DNA from: Turritopsis dohrnii
Taxonomy: Eukaryota; Cnidaria; Hydrozoa; Anthoathecata; Oceaniidae
Direction: 5' to 3'
Length of the DNA: 64,000 nt
NCBI GenBank assembly: GCA_027922465.2
Contig: BQMF02000033.1
Location: 620,001 to 684,000 of the forward strand
Position 1 is the first letter of the stretch. Each line of letters begins with the position of its first letter. This document shows positions 35,599 through 46,584 of this stretch, piece by piece. Below the pieces are notes generated by a model. The model was not told where the DNA came from. It made no database searches and saw nothing but the letters and a program-made list of their open reading frames with translations. The translations under genes and the position numbers were made by a program.

Positions 35599-35952
35599 AA
35601 TACAAAGTTTAAGCTAAAGGGGAGGACTGAGCGTATAATTACGAAATATGTTCTGGTGAAGCATGTAATAACCAAACGTTCGTTTGAATTATTCATTCCA
35701 AATGCTTCCCGAAAATTTACAATTGCAATGTTTGGTATTATGTTAATGATTTTAATAATCATTTTGTCGATGTGCCACACAATAGCGCAATTTAATTTTA
35801 CGACTATTATTGAAACTGATGCTAGTGTATCGCTAGAAAAGCAGTACTCCTCTGAAGATGTAGAAATTGTTCGTTTTCTTCTTTCTTCATTTTCAGAAGA
35901 ACTAAGCCGAAAGGGAAAATTTGACATAGTAAAAAGTTTTGTTTTTGCATAA
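35599..35952 (+). CDS. Possible exon or ORF for a one-pass membrane protein
   Basis: An open frame starts after a TAG that could be a splice acceptor (ACATTTCTAG/AATACAAAG) and runs about 117 codons to TAA. It contains one strongly hydrophobic segment (AMFGIMLMILIIILSMC) followed by an acidic, helical-looking tail (SLEKQYSSEDVEIVRFLLSS). No ATG is available near the start. It overlaps the left inverted repeat of the composite element. I do not recognise the family; it may belong to the mobile element or be chance. Confidence 0.3.
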   Translation, partial: NTKFKLKGRTERIITKYVLVKHVITKRSFELFIPNASRKFTIAMFGIMLMILIIILSMCHTIAQFNFTTIIETDASVSLEKQYSSEDVEIVRFLLSSFSEELSRKGKFDIVKSFVFA

Positions 35953-36329
35953 AGTTTCACCACCTCAAAAATAAAAAAAATTTACCGTGTCAAATTTTCC
36001 CGGTTGCTATACTAGATCGTCATCATTCAATCAGATTTATTCAAATAAGAGAGTAAAATAAAGTTCTCTTTATTTTATCTTAATTCTTTATAATAAATCA
36101 CAAATATTTTAGCGACGATTCTGGTTGAGTGGTCCTAACTGAATAATAGTCCGAAAATTGATCAACAGCATAGATGTAATGTTTCTATCGAGGATAGATT
36201 CGTCCTTATAGATTAATAAGATTTCCATCAACACACAGAGAGTATTGATAAATTAAAATATAAAATTGTCAAAACTAGCTAGGTCTGCTTTCACAAAGAT
36301 TTTAAGTTTTGACAGTTTTTCCAGAGTCA

Positions 36330-36468
36330 AGGCGCAGAAATTCCGGTTCTATTTCCTTTTTGCACCCCCACTCTCCGTTAGGGTCGGGTTAGGATTGGGG
36401 TTAGGATCAGATACATTTATTTAGGGGGGTGCGAAAAGGAAATAGCGCTGAAATTCCCATCATGTTTG
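36330..36468. mobile_element. Short palindromic MITE with telomere-like interior
   Basis: The arms are GAAATTCCGGTTCTATTTCC followed by TTTTTGCACCCCC, and GGGGGGTGCGAAAAGGAAAT followed by AGCGCTGAAATTCC. Between them is GTTAGGGTCGGGTTAGGATT then GGGGTTAGGATCAG, a degenerate TTAGGG-like run. No coding potential. Confidence 0.7.
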
Positions 36469-36739
36469 CATTCCGCGCATGATGCACACAGGCTCTTATT
36501 TTCATCATTTATGTCATTATAATTTACATAGATATGGCAAAATAAGTACTTCTAACCTAGTAGTATGTGCAGTAAGTAGAGTGCCTGCTCCCCTTACCGC
36601 TAACTTTAATTATAATGTTGCAAACTTCGTCAATGCAAACATAAAAACACAGTTAAATGGATTTAGCACCACAATTGGTCATTCTAGATACTAAATCAAC
36701 AAGAACAAACAAGGAGAATAAGATTGATAACAAATACTG

Positions 36740-37966
36740 AAATTGTAAACATTATCGGGGTGATGTTCCTCTTTCCGCTAACTTGTTCCTCTTTCCGCTA
36801 ACTAATTTCACGTTCGTCAAAAGTGATGCAAATAACAAAATTGTATGGAATTTAGTGTTCATAATAACAGTTTAATCCCTTTTCTGTCAATTTAAGTGCT
36901 TTCCTCCTTTGCTTCTGAAGATATAAGACAACCACAGGCTTAATAAAAATGCATGCCTTTACTGTTTACAAATCGAAGGCAGCCATATTTTTATGAGCGA
37001 ATTTTTTTTAGAAAACAATAGTGCTGTCTCGACAAGTCAACTTTTGATCGCAAAAATCTAGACACGTGATGGGAATTGTCCTATTGTGAGCCTGCAGAGT
37101 AATTATATACGATAAACACAGACATCGTTAATTTGTTAAAAGCATGAACCGTGAATGTAATTATCAACATGTATTGAATTACTTTTTGCACTCGCAACAT
37201 ATGAAATCAATTGTTTCTATACTTGTGATGGAGATTTTCAACATGCAGAGGATACACGCTAGAATGATCCTAAAGAATTCAAGTTACAATTGCTAAAAAG
37301 TTTAAATTGCGATTGATAAAAAGCGTTAACGCAATAAAAAATTTTTAATGACAATGGCTCCTTTGGGTGAAAAGGTCTACGAAACAAGTTTCACATTTTC
37401 TTGAACAATAAATCTATATGAGTGATATTATCAACGTGGGATTTTGCGCTAATTGAATGTCTGTAAAAAAATTTAACTGTTTGAGTAATCAAGCTGAAAT
37501 CAGTGCTAACAAGAACAAATTTTGTTGCTATAGTGGAGAAAGGACACGTGGTTACAGAATTACCTTGCTGTAAACTTTAGATGACTTACTCGCGTATACG
37601 ATATATACAAGAAGACTGTTTGTGTGGATAAAATCTCAGATCTTGGTAACATTCAAGACAGCAGAGGAATAACAAATCGATATGCTCCGTTATTTATGAC
37701 ACTGAATTTTGAAGCATTTATTTTTCGAGAAAGCCATTTTTAATATTTTTTTCACAATGATGACGACCCGGTGTTAGATTTTACTCTATTAATCAGTAAT
37801 GTAAGTATTTGGCAATTCACTTTGAAACTTTCCATAACGATGGCTGAATGAATATACTTTTAGATAATAATTAGTTTGGTTTGATTTGTTGTCTTTAAAT
37901 GAAGTAAATAAACCATCAAACTCAAAGTTAGCGGCAAGCGGCACATAGCGGTAAGGGGAGCAGGGA
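36740..37966. other. Repeat-bearing stretch without a gene
   Basis: CCTCTTTCCGCTAACT occurs twice in tandem near 36767-36805. GTTAGCGGCAAGCGG and GCGGTAAGGGGAGCAGGGAC near 37925-37965 echo the inverted CCTGCTCCCCTTACCGCTAAC word at 36583-36603, so roughly 36.58-37.97 kb may be one further TIR element. No exon recognised. Confidence 0.45.
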
Positions 37967-38488
37967 CTCTAGAGACAAACAACAGAGTCTCTGTCAGAGA
38001 GAACTTATTTGATGACGCTAAATATTCTGTTGATACATTGATCGATCAGGTTGCAGTTATTCTTATTACGGTGGTTGACAGGGGTTGCAATAACATTCCA
38101 TCTTTGAGATGAAGAATGGGGAGTTTGGCTTTGGAATAGAGTAAAATAATACATTTCAAAGGATAAATTTCCTAAGGCAAGTTGAATATCACATTTCCGT
38201 GTCAAAGTGCATATTGGTGCGGTAATTGTTTGCCGGATACATAATCTTTGCTGGTGGAAGATTATGTCACAAATGGAATAGAATGGAATGGAATGGAAGC
38301 AGGTTGAAGCGAAAACGAAAGTGATTAGATTACTACAAATTTCTGGGCACCAATGCTTTAATGATTTAGTTTTTCGTCGTCTTATTTATACATGGATAAA
38401 ATCGTTTTTGAGATTAAAACTTGTAAAGAGTTTTATCTGGGGGATACTAGTGTTATTTGTATGTATGTATGTACCACCGTTACCGTCA

Positions 38489-39927
38489 ATCGTCCTAACT
38501 TCGGACATCTTTCCAAACTTCGGACACGCTAAATAAACAGACCTGTCTGGTAAACGAAATGTACATAATCAATCAAACCAAGTCACAATAAATACTAAAA
38601 TATTAGATAAAGCTCATAAAATAATGTGTTCAAACGCAATAAAGTCAGCGTGAAGCGTATAAATAAGCGTGTAGAAAATAAGTGATTTGAAAATAACGAT
38701 AAACGTCATCCTCAAGGGATTTTGCAATAGCAATCCTGTCGAACAACTTAAAATAGTATTATAGCAGACGGTTTCTACTTGTATTAACTTTTGAAATAAC
38801 TATATATTGAATCTTTTATATGTAACTGAATGAGAACCAGGTAACCAGAGAACCAAGCGAAAAACCAGAGAACATTTAGCGAAATGTTTTGTTTATATAC
38901 ATTTTTTTTTCGACTTTTTTCTTTGATACTAATCAATTTTAATAATAATATATTCCGACATAAACATACAGAATTACAGTATACTCTTAATAGTAATATA
39001 AGTCCACACTTTCTCTCTGCGGTGGAGAATAAATTATATATAATATGAAAGTATAGGATAAACAAATTGTGTGTTTGAGTCATTCCATTTTCGACTCCTG
39101 ATTGCAGATAAGCAAGTCTCCGACGTCGACAGCTAGTTCTTTTTTGCGTCCTCGATTTCCTCTGATCCCTAAAACAAGGGATCTAATTAATGCGAAAGAT
39201 AGCTTCGTACGCAGCCAATTCGATACTTCGCTTACGTGTAAGTTCCTCTTTATCGCGATCTTGTCAGCTAGTACGGATACAAAATGTAGGCATTCTCGTC
39301 CCATACCGCCGTTTGCGGTGAAAACCAAAGGGGTGAAGGAGCCGTGCTCTACTTCGATGACACGTTGGTTATACTGCTTTTTCTTTTCGGATTCGTTTGT
39401 GGCGAGTGATTTGTCGAGAGTCTGGCGACGATGTTTCAAGGCAAAGGGATTAAAAATCCTTACGTCAAAAAATGCCCTGTCTCCACGTGTCCAGAATCCA
39501 ACAGCGCTGATGTCAAGTCTCGCCTCATTGCTTTTGTTTGCTTGTGGACCTATAGCTGCTCTCCTGTGAGTGGTAAGATACTAATCAATTGCGTATGATG
39601 ATTTTACAATACTCCTGTGTATGTTTGTATAATACTCTTCTCTACGTAATGAGCACCTCCGTGTGTTTGTATTTATGTCCGTGGACAATTATCCATAGTG
39701 GATATTCGTCTTTAAACGTGCAGTGTATATAATTATGAATCACGTTCGTCTCAAGGGTACAGTCAACTAATTTAAGTGTTTCATTTTTGTTAAGTTTAGT
39801 TGTGACAAGTTTAAGATGTATAGTTTAATTCACAGTGCAGTATGGACTTTTACTGATGTGGTTTGTATTTTGCGGATATGTTTTTTTTATGTCCGAAGTT
39901 TGGAAGGATGTCCGAAGTTAGGACGAT
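38489..39927. mobile_element. 1.4 kb TIR element with AACTTCGGACA termini
   Basis: The left terminus ATCGTCCTAACTTCGGACAT then CTTTCCAAACTTCGGACA is matched inverted at 39887-39927 with a single-base difference. A pentanucleotide GGAAT run (38272-38297) lies just outside. The element contains the frame described next. Target duplication not resolved. Confidence 0.75.
39080..39563 (-). pseudogene. C-terminal fragment of a retroelement-type protein (GSFTPLVF...GGMGREC motif)
   Basis: An open minus-strand frame follows a good acceptor (CCACTCACAG/GAGAGC) and runs to a stop. It contains LDISAVGFWTRGDRAFFDVR, IFNP, EKKKQYNQRVIEVEHGSFTP then LVFTANGGMGREC, and KLSFALIRSLVLGIRG. I have seen this order at the C-terminus of reverse-transcriptase-containing hypothetical proteins in cnidarians and molluscs. 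D...R/D-x-R residues and a conserved E suggest a nuclease-like fold (inference). No reverse transcriptase is present in the window, so this is a captured exon or remnant. Confidence 0.55.
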
Positions 39928-39939
39928 AGATGGTATCGT

Positions 39940-40390
39940 GTCAACCGGGGCGACTTTGACAATGGGGGTGACTTTGACAGTCTATATACTTTACTGACAA
40001 AATTTTTTTTTGTTTTTATCTCTATTTACTTTGTTTTCTTTGTTTATTTTACCCTTGCTGCGTATCTGTTAAGTTAGCTAGCGAAAAAATGTTAAAAGCA
40101 TTCTAAAATAAAATACTTAAAATTCATTGATGTGTCAAAGTCGCCCCGTAAGGATTTTCTCACCTAAAACAGTACTGTCAAAGTCGCCCCATTCAGTGGG
40201 GCAACTTTGACACTAACATTTTGTAGATTTAGACTAATATGGCACCCCATTCAAATAAACACTACAATAATCCTAGAATCTCGGTGCGCCGTAAATGTTA
40301 TGAAGCGCCCATTATCATTTCGCTGTCTTATCGTGAAGTGAAGAAATCAAAACAAGTGAGGTAAAAACTGTCAAAGTCGCCCCGGTTGAC
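39940..40390. mobile_element. 451 bp MITE built on the motif GTCAAAGTCGCCCC
   Basis: The termini are GTCAACCGGGGCGACTTTGA and the complement ending GTCGCCCCGGTTGAC. Internal copies of the word occur near 40135, 40175 and 40195 in both orientations. No ORF. It starts only about 13 bases after the previous element. Confidence 0.75.
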
Positions 40391-40395
40391 TACAT

Positions 40396-40831
40396 CCTTA
40401 AGGCCGCTTGTAGAAAATAGTTTGGTTCCCGTTATCGTTACCTTGAAAAATTGAGTCGGTCAGTCGGTCGAGAAAAATTTTGTTTCTGTATTTTTCCATA
40501 AAAAAGTTATGTCTATTTGGCAGCCATCATTCTAAAAAACGCTCGTTCGGGGATTTCGGGAACAGAACTGCACACAATATAAGCAAATGAGATGAATAGT
40601 GAAGTTTAGCGAAGATTTCTTTCATGCACGCTTATCCGCCATTTTGAAAACGGACGATTTGAAAGAAAATCGGGTCATAAATTTGGGAAATAATCCCGAA
40701 TCCGCTTTACTTTTACGTGCTCACTGCACAAAAGAAAAATGGGTGTCCGACTCTCTGACTCTCAAAGTAAGACATTTTTTAGGGTCGGTCGGAGAACGGG
40801 AACCAGACATTTTCTTACGAGCAGCCTAAGG
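40396..40831. mobile_element. 436 bp TIR element with CCTTAAGGCCGCT end
   Basis: The left end is CCTTAAGGCCGCTTGTAGAA, then TTTGGTTCCCGTT. The right end inverted reads CCTTAGGCTGCTCGTAAGAA, then CTGGTTCCCGTT. Repeated GGTCGGTCGG-type words lie just inside. No transposase. Confidence 0.7.
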
Positions 40832-40955
40832 ACCACTCGACCAGAATTTGTCGCTAAAATAATCGTGATTTGTTAGAAAGAATTTCGTATATATATGCTC
40901 AGTCCTCCCCTTAGCTTAAACTTAGTGTTCTAGAAACGTTTGGTAGACTGGTTAA

Positions 40956-42519
40956 AATCCTGACAGGATCCTACAAGATCTTGTAAGATCCTACAAGATC
41001 CTGTAAGATCCTGACAGGAACAGGATCCTACCAGGATCCTATTAGGATCTTGGTAGGACTCAAATCCTGACAAAAGAATCCTACTCAGGACTATCTTATA
41101 GGATCTTACTAGGATCCTGCCAGGATTGAGTTAAGATCCTGCCAGGATAATGTTCAGGAATCCTGTCAGGATCTTAATAGGATCTTATTAAGATCCTGCC
41201 AGGATTGAGTTAAGATCCTACCAGGATAATATTCAGGAATCCTGTCAGGATCTTAATAGGATCTTATTAAGATCCTGTCAGGATTGAGTGAAGATCCTGC
41301 CAGGATATTTTTCAGGAATCCTGCAGGATCTTAATAGGATCTTATTAAGATCCTGTCAGGATTGAGTTAAGATCTTACCAGGATCCTATTAAGATCCTAG
41401 TAAGACCTCCAAATATAACTGATTTCCGAGTTCCCAAGCTTGGCAAAATTGGAAATTTCCCATATAACAGATATTGAGCCATATCTATGCAAAAAGTTGG
41501 CTTGGTCATCTAAGGCAATCAGGAGATATACAACTTCAAAGAACTTTTTAACAAAATTTATGTTCATTACACCACTGTGAAGCATTCTAGTATTTGTAAA
41601 GTTGATGAAAGTGACTTATTCGAAAAACTATCTGATTTTATTAATAATTTTATGACTGTCTTTATGATAGCAATGTTTTTTTCTCAATAGATTTATATTG
41701 GAACTTCAAATCCCACGTGTATCAATTTCACATGAATAAGAATTCTAAAATTAGAATTAATTCCCTAGTTAATTAAAAAGAATAGTATAGAATATTATAT
41801 AGATTTGTGTAGAGTTTATAAGTGTTTTATGAAAAGGTTTGTGTAAAGTAGATATTAGATTAATTTGTTCTGACTACATTGATAACATCTTCATACACAG
41901 TTGGAATTGCTAATGATATTCCTAGTCACTTGTTGACATATACAAAGAGAAATGGTTTTTACATAGAAGATCTTGAAAGTGAATTTTCTATAATAATTAT
42001 GACTGTAATTTAGATAGTCTTCGAAATTGTGTCAATTCTGTAGAAGCAATAAAATGGAGTTTAATACAGTGATTGAATGTAGTGAAAGTGATGATGATAA
42101 CTCGATTTACCAAGAGACTACTGCCACTGCCACTTAACAAAAATTCCAAAATTCCAAAAGATTCTTTAAATACAACTTCACATAAGTTAGATCTTTCTCC
42201 ACTCAAAGTCCATTGTATCAAAACACTTCAAATCAACTCTCGGAAAACGAAGATCCTATGTAAGATTCTACTGGATCCTGTAAGATCCTACAGGATCCTA
42301 TGCAAAATCTTACAGGATCCTATGTAAGATCTTACAGGATCCTATATAGGATCCTACAGGATCCTGTGCAGGATCTTACAGGAACCTGTGCAGGATCTTA
42401 CAGGATCCTACAGGATCCTGCACAAGATCCTACAGGATCCTGCACAGGATCCTGTAAGATCTTACATAGGATCCTGTTAGGAATCCTGTAAGATCCTGTC
42501 AGGATCCTACCCAGGATTT
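40956..42519. mobile_element. 1.6 kb element with dense AGGATCCT palindromic arrays at both ends
   Basis: The left array (40956-41405) and right array (42250-42519) are built of 12-16 base variants of AGGATCCTG/TAAGATCCTA, so a GATC occurs roughly every 8 to 16 bases on both strands. The ends are AAATCCTG and CAGGATTT. The 850 bp centre is unique-looking and has no convincing ORF. The long frame through the right array (LTGSYVRSYRIL-like) is a repeat artefact. Confidence 0.7.
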
Positions 42520-44498
42520 ATTGCTTGGTACAAAAAGAAGGCCAACTAAATCTGCTGAGGGTGGTGCGATCCCACCCAAAGCAACCCCCGAGAGTAGTTA
42601 CGCCACTGCCTACTTATTTTGGGGATCTGGAAACGAAGTTATTCAATCTGAATACGAAAATAAATAACACAAAGTCACGAGCACCCTTCAGCTTCACCCT
42701 TCAAAAAAATGGCTGTAAATCCGTGAAATGTTTTTTATAAAAATATTTAAAAGTCGCCAGCATAAAAAGTCGTGAATCCTAAAAAAGCAAAATGTCGCGA
42801 AAGTCGCGAGAATTCTCGATGAATTCTATTCATATATTCTCAGGCTTCATAGAAAAAACACAAATAAATCAGATTAATAATTACTTCTTTTACGATTTTA
42901 CAATTTTCTCAATCTTAAATTCTCAAATCAGTAGGAAACGTTGTGAATGCACTTCGTTGTGTGGCTGTCATAAAGTAGTATGAAACGCTTTTTATCACAA
43001 GTTTTGGTCGAGTGGTCCTAACTGTTTAAAAGAAATAAAGAATCTGGAAAAATAAAATAGAATTTAGAAAAATAAATTCGACCTACATGTTAGTAATTTT
43101 CAAGCATTGAAATTTACTTAAATTTAGAAGTTTGGGTTATAGTTTGGTTGACAGTTGTGTCATGTGTAAATAGGAAGCGAAATTAACATAAATTATATAC
43201 AACTTCATTGTTAGAAGACATTTGTAATGATAACAGAAGTTCAGTTCATAGCATATAGATTTAATTTGGTATGTTGTAGAACGAAGTATTATCGTTGCAT
43301 CGCACATTCTAAAATGACTGCTTCTAAAACTGCTTTTTGTTGTGCATAACTGACAATTCTTGAAAGAGTGCACTCATTTAAATTTCTTCTCTGAAGTTAT
43401 TTAAACTCCCATGAGAAATGATGACTTTTCACAAAGTTCTTGCAAACAGTAATTGCTGATATAAAACATTCAGGGTTTTTTGTATCTAAACACAATTATT
43501 ATCAATAAAGGAACAAGGAAAAGAAAAATAGAATTATGATAGTCAACTACAGAATTTTTATGAGACATTATTATAATATTTTCATTACATTCAGCCTCTA
43601 GACTGGACTCCTGAATATGAGATAGAACGATAACCAATGTGATCGGTGAAATTTTGATGTTTTTTGTGATTTATTTTGGAAGAAATTGATTGTTGCGCTT
43701 GAATCTATTGAAAAGATAAAAATTTCAGAGTTTTGACAGATCATTTTCATCGTTTTACAGTTACTACAATAAAGGTATTTTTCTCAAGTGAGCCTTTGTC
43801 TATATCATATTTTATTCTATTATACTGAGACCATGCAAAATGATAATATTCATGTATGACAATCTAAACTGCTTAACACCTACCCAGCACTTATTTAATC
43901 TTCACCAGGAACTGCATAAAAATCATCAGAAACAGATTTTGACCTCTGTTGTAGAGGCTCCAAGACCAATGTGGAGTGATCAATTAACAGCTTAAAGGCC
44001 TTTACTTCACCATTATAGAAATAGTAACCCACTTAAAATTTTTTTTACTGCTAAAAGTAATTCGTTCGATTTATCAGTAATTCGTTCGATTTATCAGTAA
44101 TTACTGATAAAATAATCGAACAAATTACTGATAAATCGAACGAATTACTGATTATTTATCAGTATTACTGATTATTACTGATAAATTTCTGATAAACTAC
44201 TGATTAATTTATCAGTAATATCACTTGTTATGATTTTCCCACAAGTGATTTGTGATAATATCACATTTACCATATCCACCTTTTTGTACCATTATATACT
44301 TAGATCCTATTTCAGCTAAGTACTTTCACGGTATATATATAACAGGTTTTAAAAAATAATGAGTAACTGTTTTTATGTCTTGGATATTCATAAAAGCATT
44401 ATGAAAATTCAAATTTCATTATTTGTTAATTTCCTGGCATATTGTTTCAACTGTATCTTTAAGCGCAGTGCTTGTGATTGTGACTTCTTTACTTTAGA
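42520..44498. other. Gene-free stretch upstream of AP4S1, with a dense palindrome at 44045-44225
   Basis: No exon recognised. At 44045-44225 the words GTAATTCGTTCGATTTATCA and ATCAGTAATTACTGAT occur in both orientations, giving a nested hairpin of about 180 bases. A GTGGTCCTAACTG repeat copy lies near 43010. The AP4S1 promoter must lie in the right part, but no element can be named. Confidence 0.5.
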
Positions 44499-45458
44499 AT
44501 GTTAAAATTTATACTCATTGTTAATAAGCAGGGCAATACAAGATTTTCTACATACTATGAAAATATTGAACGAGATGAGCGGTCATGGATGGAATCAGAT
44601 ATAGTGAGGAAATGTTTAGCCCGAAATGAGCTTCAGGTAAATATAATGTCTTGAAGTTGACTTCTGAAAGGATTGTGAAAATGTTGTGGGAGTTATCTCA
44701 ACCCACTTCATTGAAACTAATGTCAAAAATGGATTTAAACTGACACAAAGTTTAATTCCCTGAAAAAATTATTTCTTTTTGCTAATATTGCATGACCAGT
44801 ATGTTCTTTTTTATCATTCTAGTGTTCATTCATTGAGTATCAAGCCTTTAAAGTCGTTTATCGACGATATGCATCACTTTTCTTTATCATTGGGATAGAT
44901 GAGGAAGAGGTTAAGAGCTTTCTTTTTTTAAATATTGTTATGATTTAAATACAGGTAAATAGATTCCCGTGAATTCTAAATTTCAGAATGAACTGGGAAT
45001 ATTCGAATTTATTCATAATCTTGTTGAAATCCTTGACAAATATTTCAAAGGAGTAGTGAGTATTGATTTACCTGCCGTGATGTAAAATTACATGTTATAT
45101 ACTGTCTCGTTTAAACTGATATGATTTCTGTTTTATTTATTTTAGTGTGAATTGGATGTATCTTTTTCAAGAATATTGATTCTTTCTTTGCTATCCTTTG
45201 CATCACAGATCTTTTAAGTTGGGTTATAGCAATCAATAAATAAGTAAATCTTACAAAAACCTCTACTCACTATGAAAATTGGAAATTCGTATATACTTCG
45301 TCTTAGCTTCATTTTCCTTAACGAAGTTATAGATCATGTACAACCTTGATAAATTGCATATTATAATGGATGAAATGGTATCCAATGGATACATTATTGA
45401 AACCAGCAAAGACAGAGTTCTACAACCACTTTATGTGATTGACCAAACAAGTACATGA
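44499..45458 (+). CDS. AP4S1: AP-4 adaptor complex sigma subunit, complete, 143 aa, five exons including a 12-base exon
   Basis: Small subunit of the AP-4 vesicle coat adaptor at the trans-Golgi network. Exons 44499-44636, 44823-44909, 44987-45055, 45146-45157 and 45333-45458, all phase 0 with GT-AG introns. The protein begins [20 protein letters not shown] and continues [64 protein letters not shown]. This is the typical sigma longin-fold order. Length and spacing match vertebrate AP4S1 (about 144 residues) without gaps when the 12-base exon is included. That exon (TGTGAATTGGAT) has a fair acceptor (TTTTAG) and a weak donor (GTATCT). A TTTAG directly before the ATG may be a 5'UTR intron acceptor. 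Very confident of family. Confidence 0.95.
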
Positions 45459-46584
45459 TGATAATATGAATTTTACTATCTTTGGGATTCATGTGTTACC
45501 TAAACTTTTTACCGACTTTTTTCCCTGATAAGGTAATGTGAATGTGAGGCAATATGAGCAAGGGAAAAACATCAAATGATACAGTTAATGTGACGAAATT
45601 TGAATGAGCTACCGGAGTCATTTTGTGAAGTTTTCAGTCCCTTTAATTGTGTTTAAAAAAAACCCTCTTGTCATATACCTGCTTAGATGGTTATAATTAT
45701 CAATTACATTATCGTTTTTTAAGTGTACCAACTAACTGACAAGATTTCAAAAATGATTTTTCCTTTCTTTGTAAACAATATCATGTATCTATGTAAATAT
45801 ATATTATAAAGTTTATAGGTTAATTTAGGATATTACATGTTACACACATACTTGTATGTTATTTTACCATTATCTTAATCTTAACCCTGTGATTCAGGGT
45901 TTTTTTAGCGAGCAGCAATTAGGCTCAAAATTGTTATACTATATAGCTATATGTAAATCAGGCCATAGGTTTTCAGAAATTCATTATTATACTACAGCTC
46001 AAAGCAACCTTCAATGAGACACAAAACCTTCTTGTATTTCTTACATTCTACCGAATAAACTTTTTTCATGATAAAGGACTATAAGATAGTCATATTGGTA
46101 ATATTGGTGATTGAACAACAAGACAACCCTTGAAATGTCGTAGTGGGTGTTTCATTTAACACACATTGCTGTGAGATTAGAATTATTAGTTACTTGGGTA
46201 GTTTCTATTAATGACTTGGTGTCATTGCTTCACCGTTTTAACATTATTTCAATAATGTTGTACCATTTATCAAAAACATGCCTCACAAATAGTTTTCCTT
46301 AGGTATCAATGATTCTCCCAACCCTAATTTGGACCAAGTTTGTTTGTTTCCTTCCTCTATCCCATGGTTCCACATTCCCACCATGCACAGCTGTTCATAA
46401 AATTTGTTATTTCAATATAGAAATAAAAAAGATAAAACTAAAATGGAATGAAGAAGCAATGATATTGAGTTGAGAGTCTGGCAGAAAGGTTAAGTCTGCT
46501 TTATTTTTTATCTGATTGTTTACCAAGCTTTCATAAAGAGCTGTAACGTGTTGGAGTTTACCTTTTGTTTATATTATCTTGTAG
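45459..46584. other. Gene-free spacer between AP4S1 and MED9
   Basis: It contains AATAAA at about 46053, possibly the AP4S1 poly(A) signal, and near 45508-45535 the word CTTTTTACCGACTTTTTTCC then CTGATAAGGTA, which also flanks the giant element near 15523-15550. Nothing else recognised. Confidence 0.4.

Larger units (their letters stand above)
35578..40950. mobile_element. Composite 5.4 kb region bounded by inverted repeats, with nested insertions
   Basis: The left end CTACCAAACATTTCTAGAA and following AAGCTAAAGGGGAGGACTGA recur in inverted order at 40895-40950 (AAACGTTTGGTAG on this strand). A second matching block, ATTTTAGCGACGATTCTGG plus GAGTGGTCCTAACTG (36105-36140), matches 40828-40870 inverted. 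The left copy is interrupted by about 440 bases (35645-36085). Inside lie at least four smaller TIR elements, listed separately. A GTGGTCCTAACTG block recurs alone near 43010. Confidence 0.6.

Noticed and set aside
40599..40829. 76-codon frame in the CCTTAAGGCC element
   Set aside because: No motif; it lies within a short TIR element and reaches the TIR itself, so likely chance.
42300..42491. 63-codon frame through the right GATC array (repeated GSYRILQDP-type peptides)
   Set aside because: Pure repeat translation.
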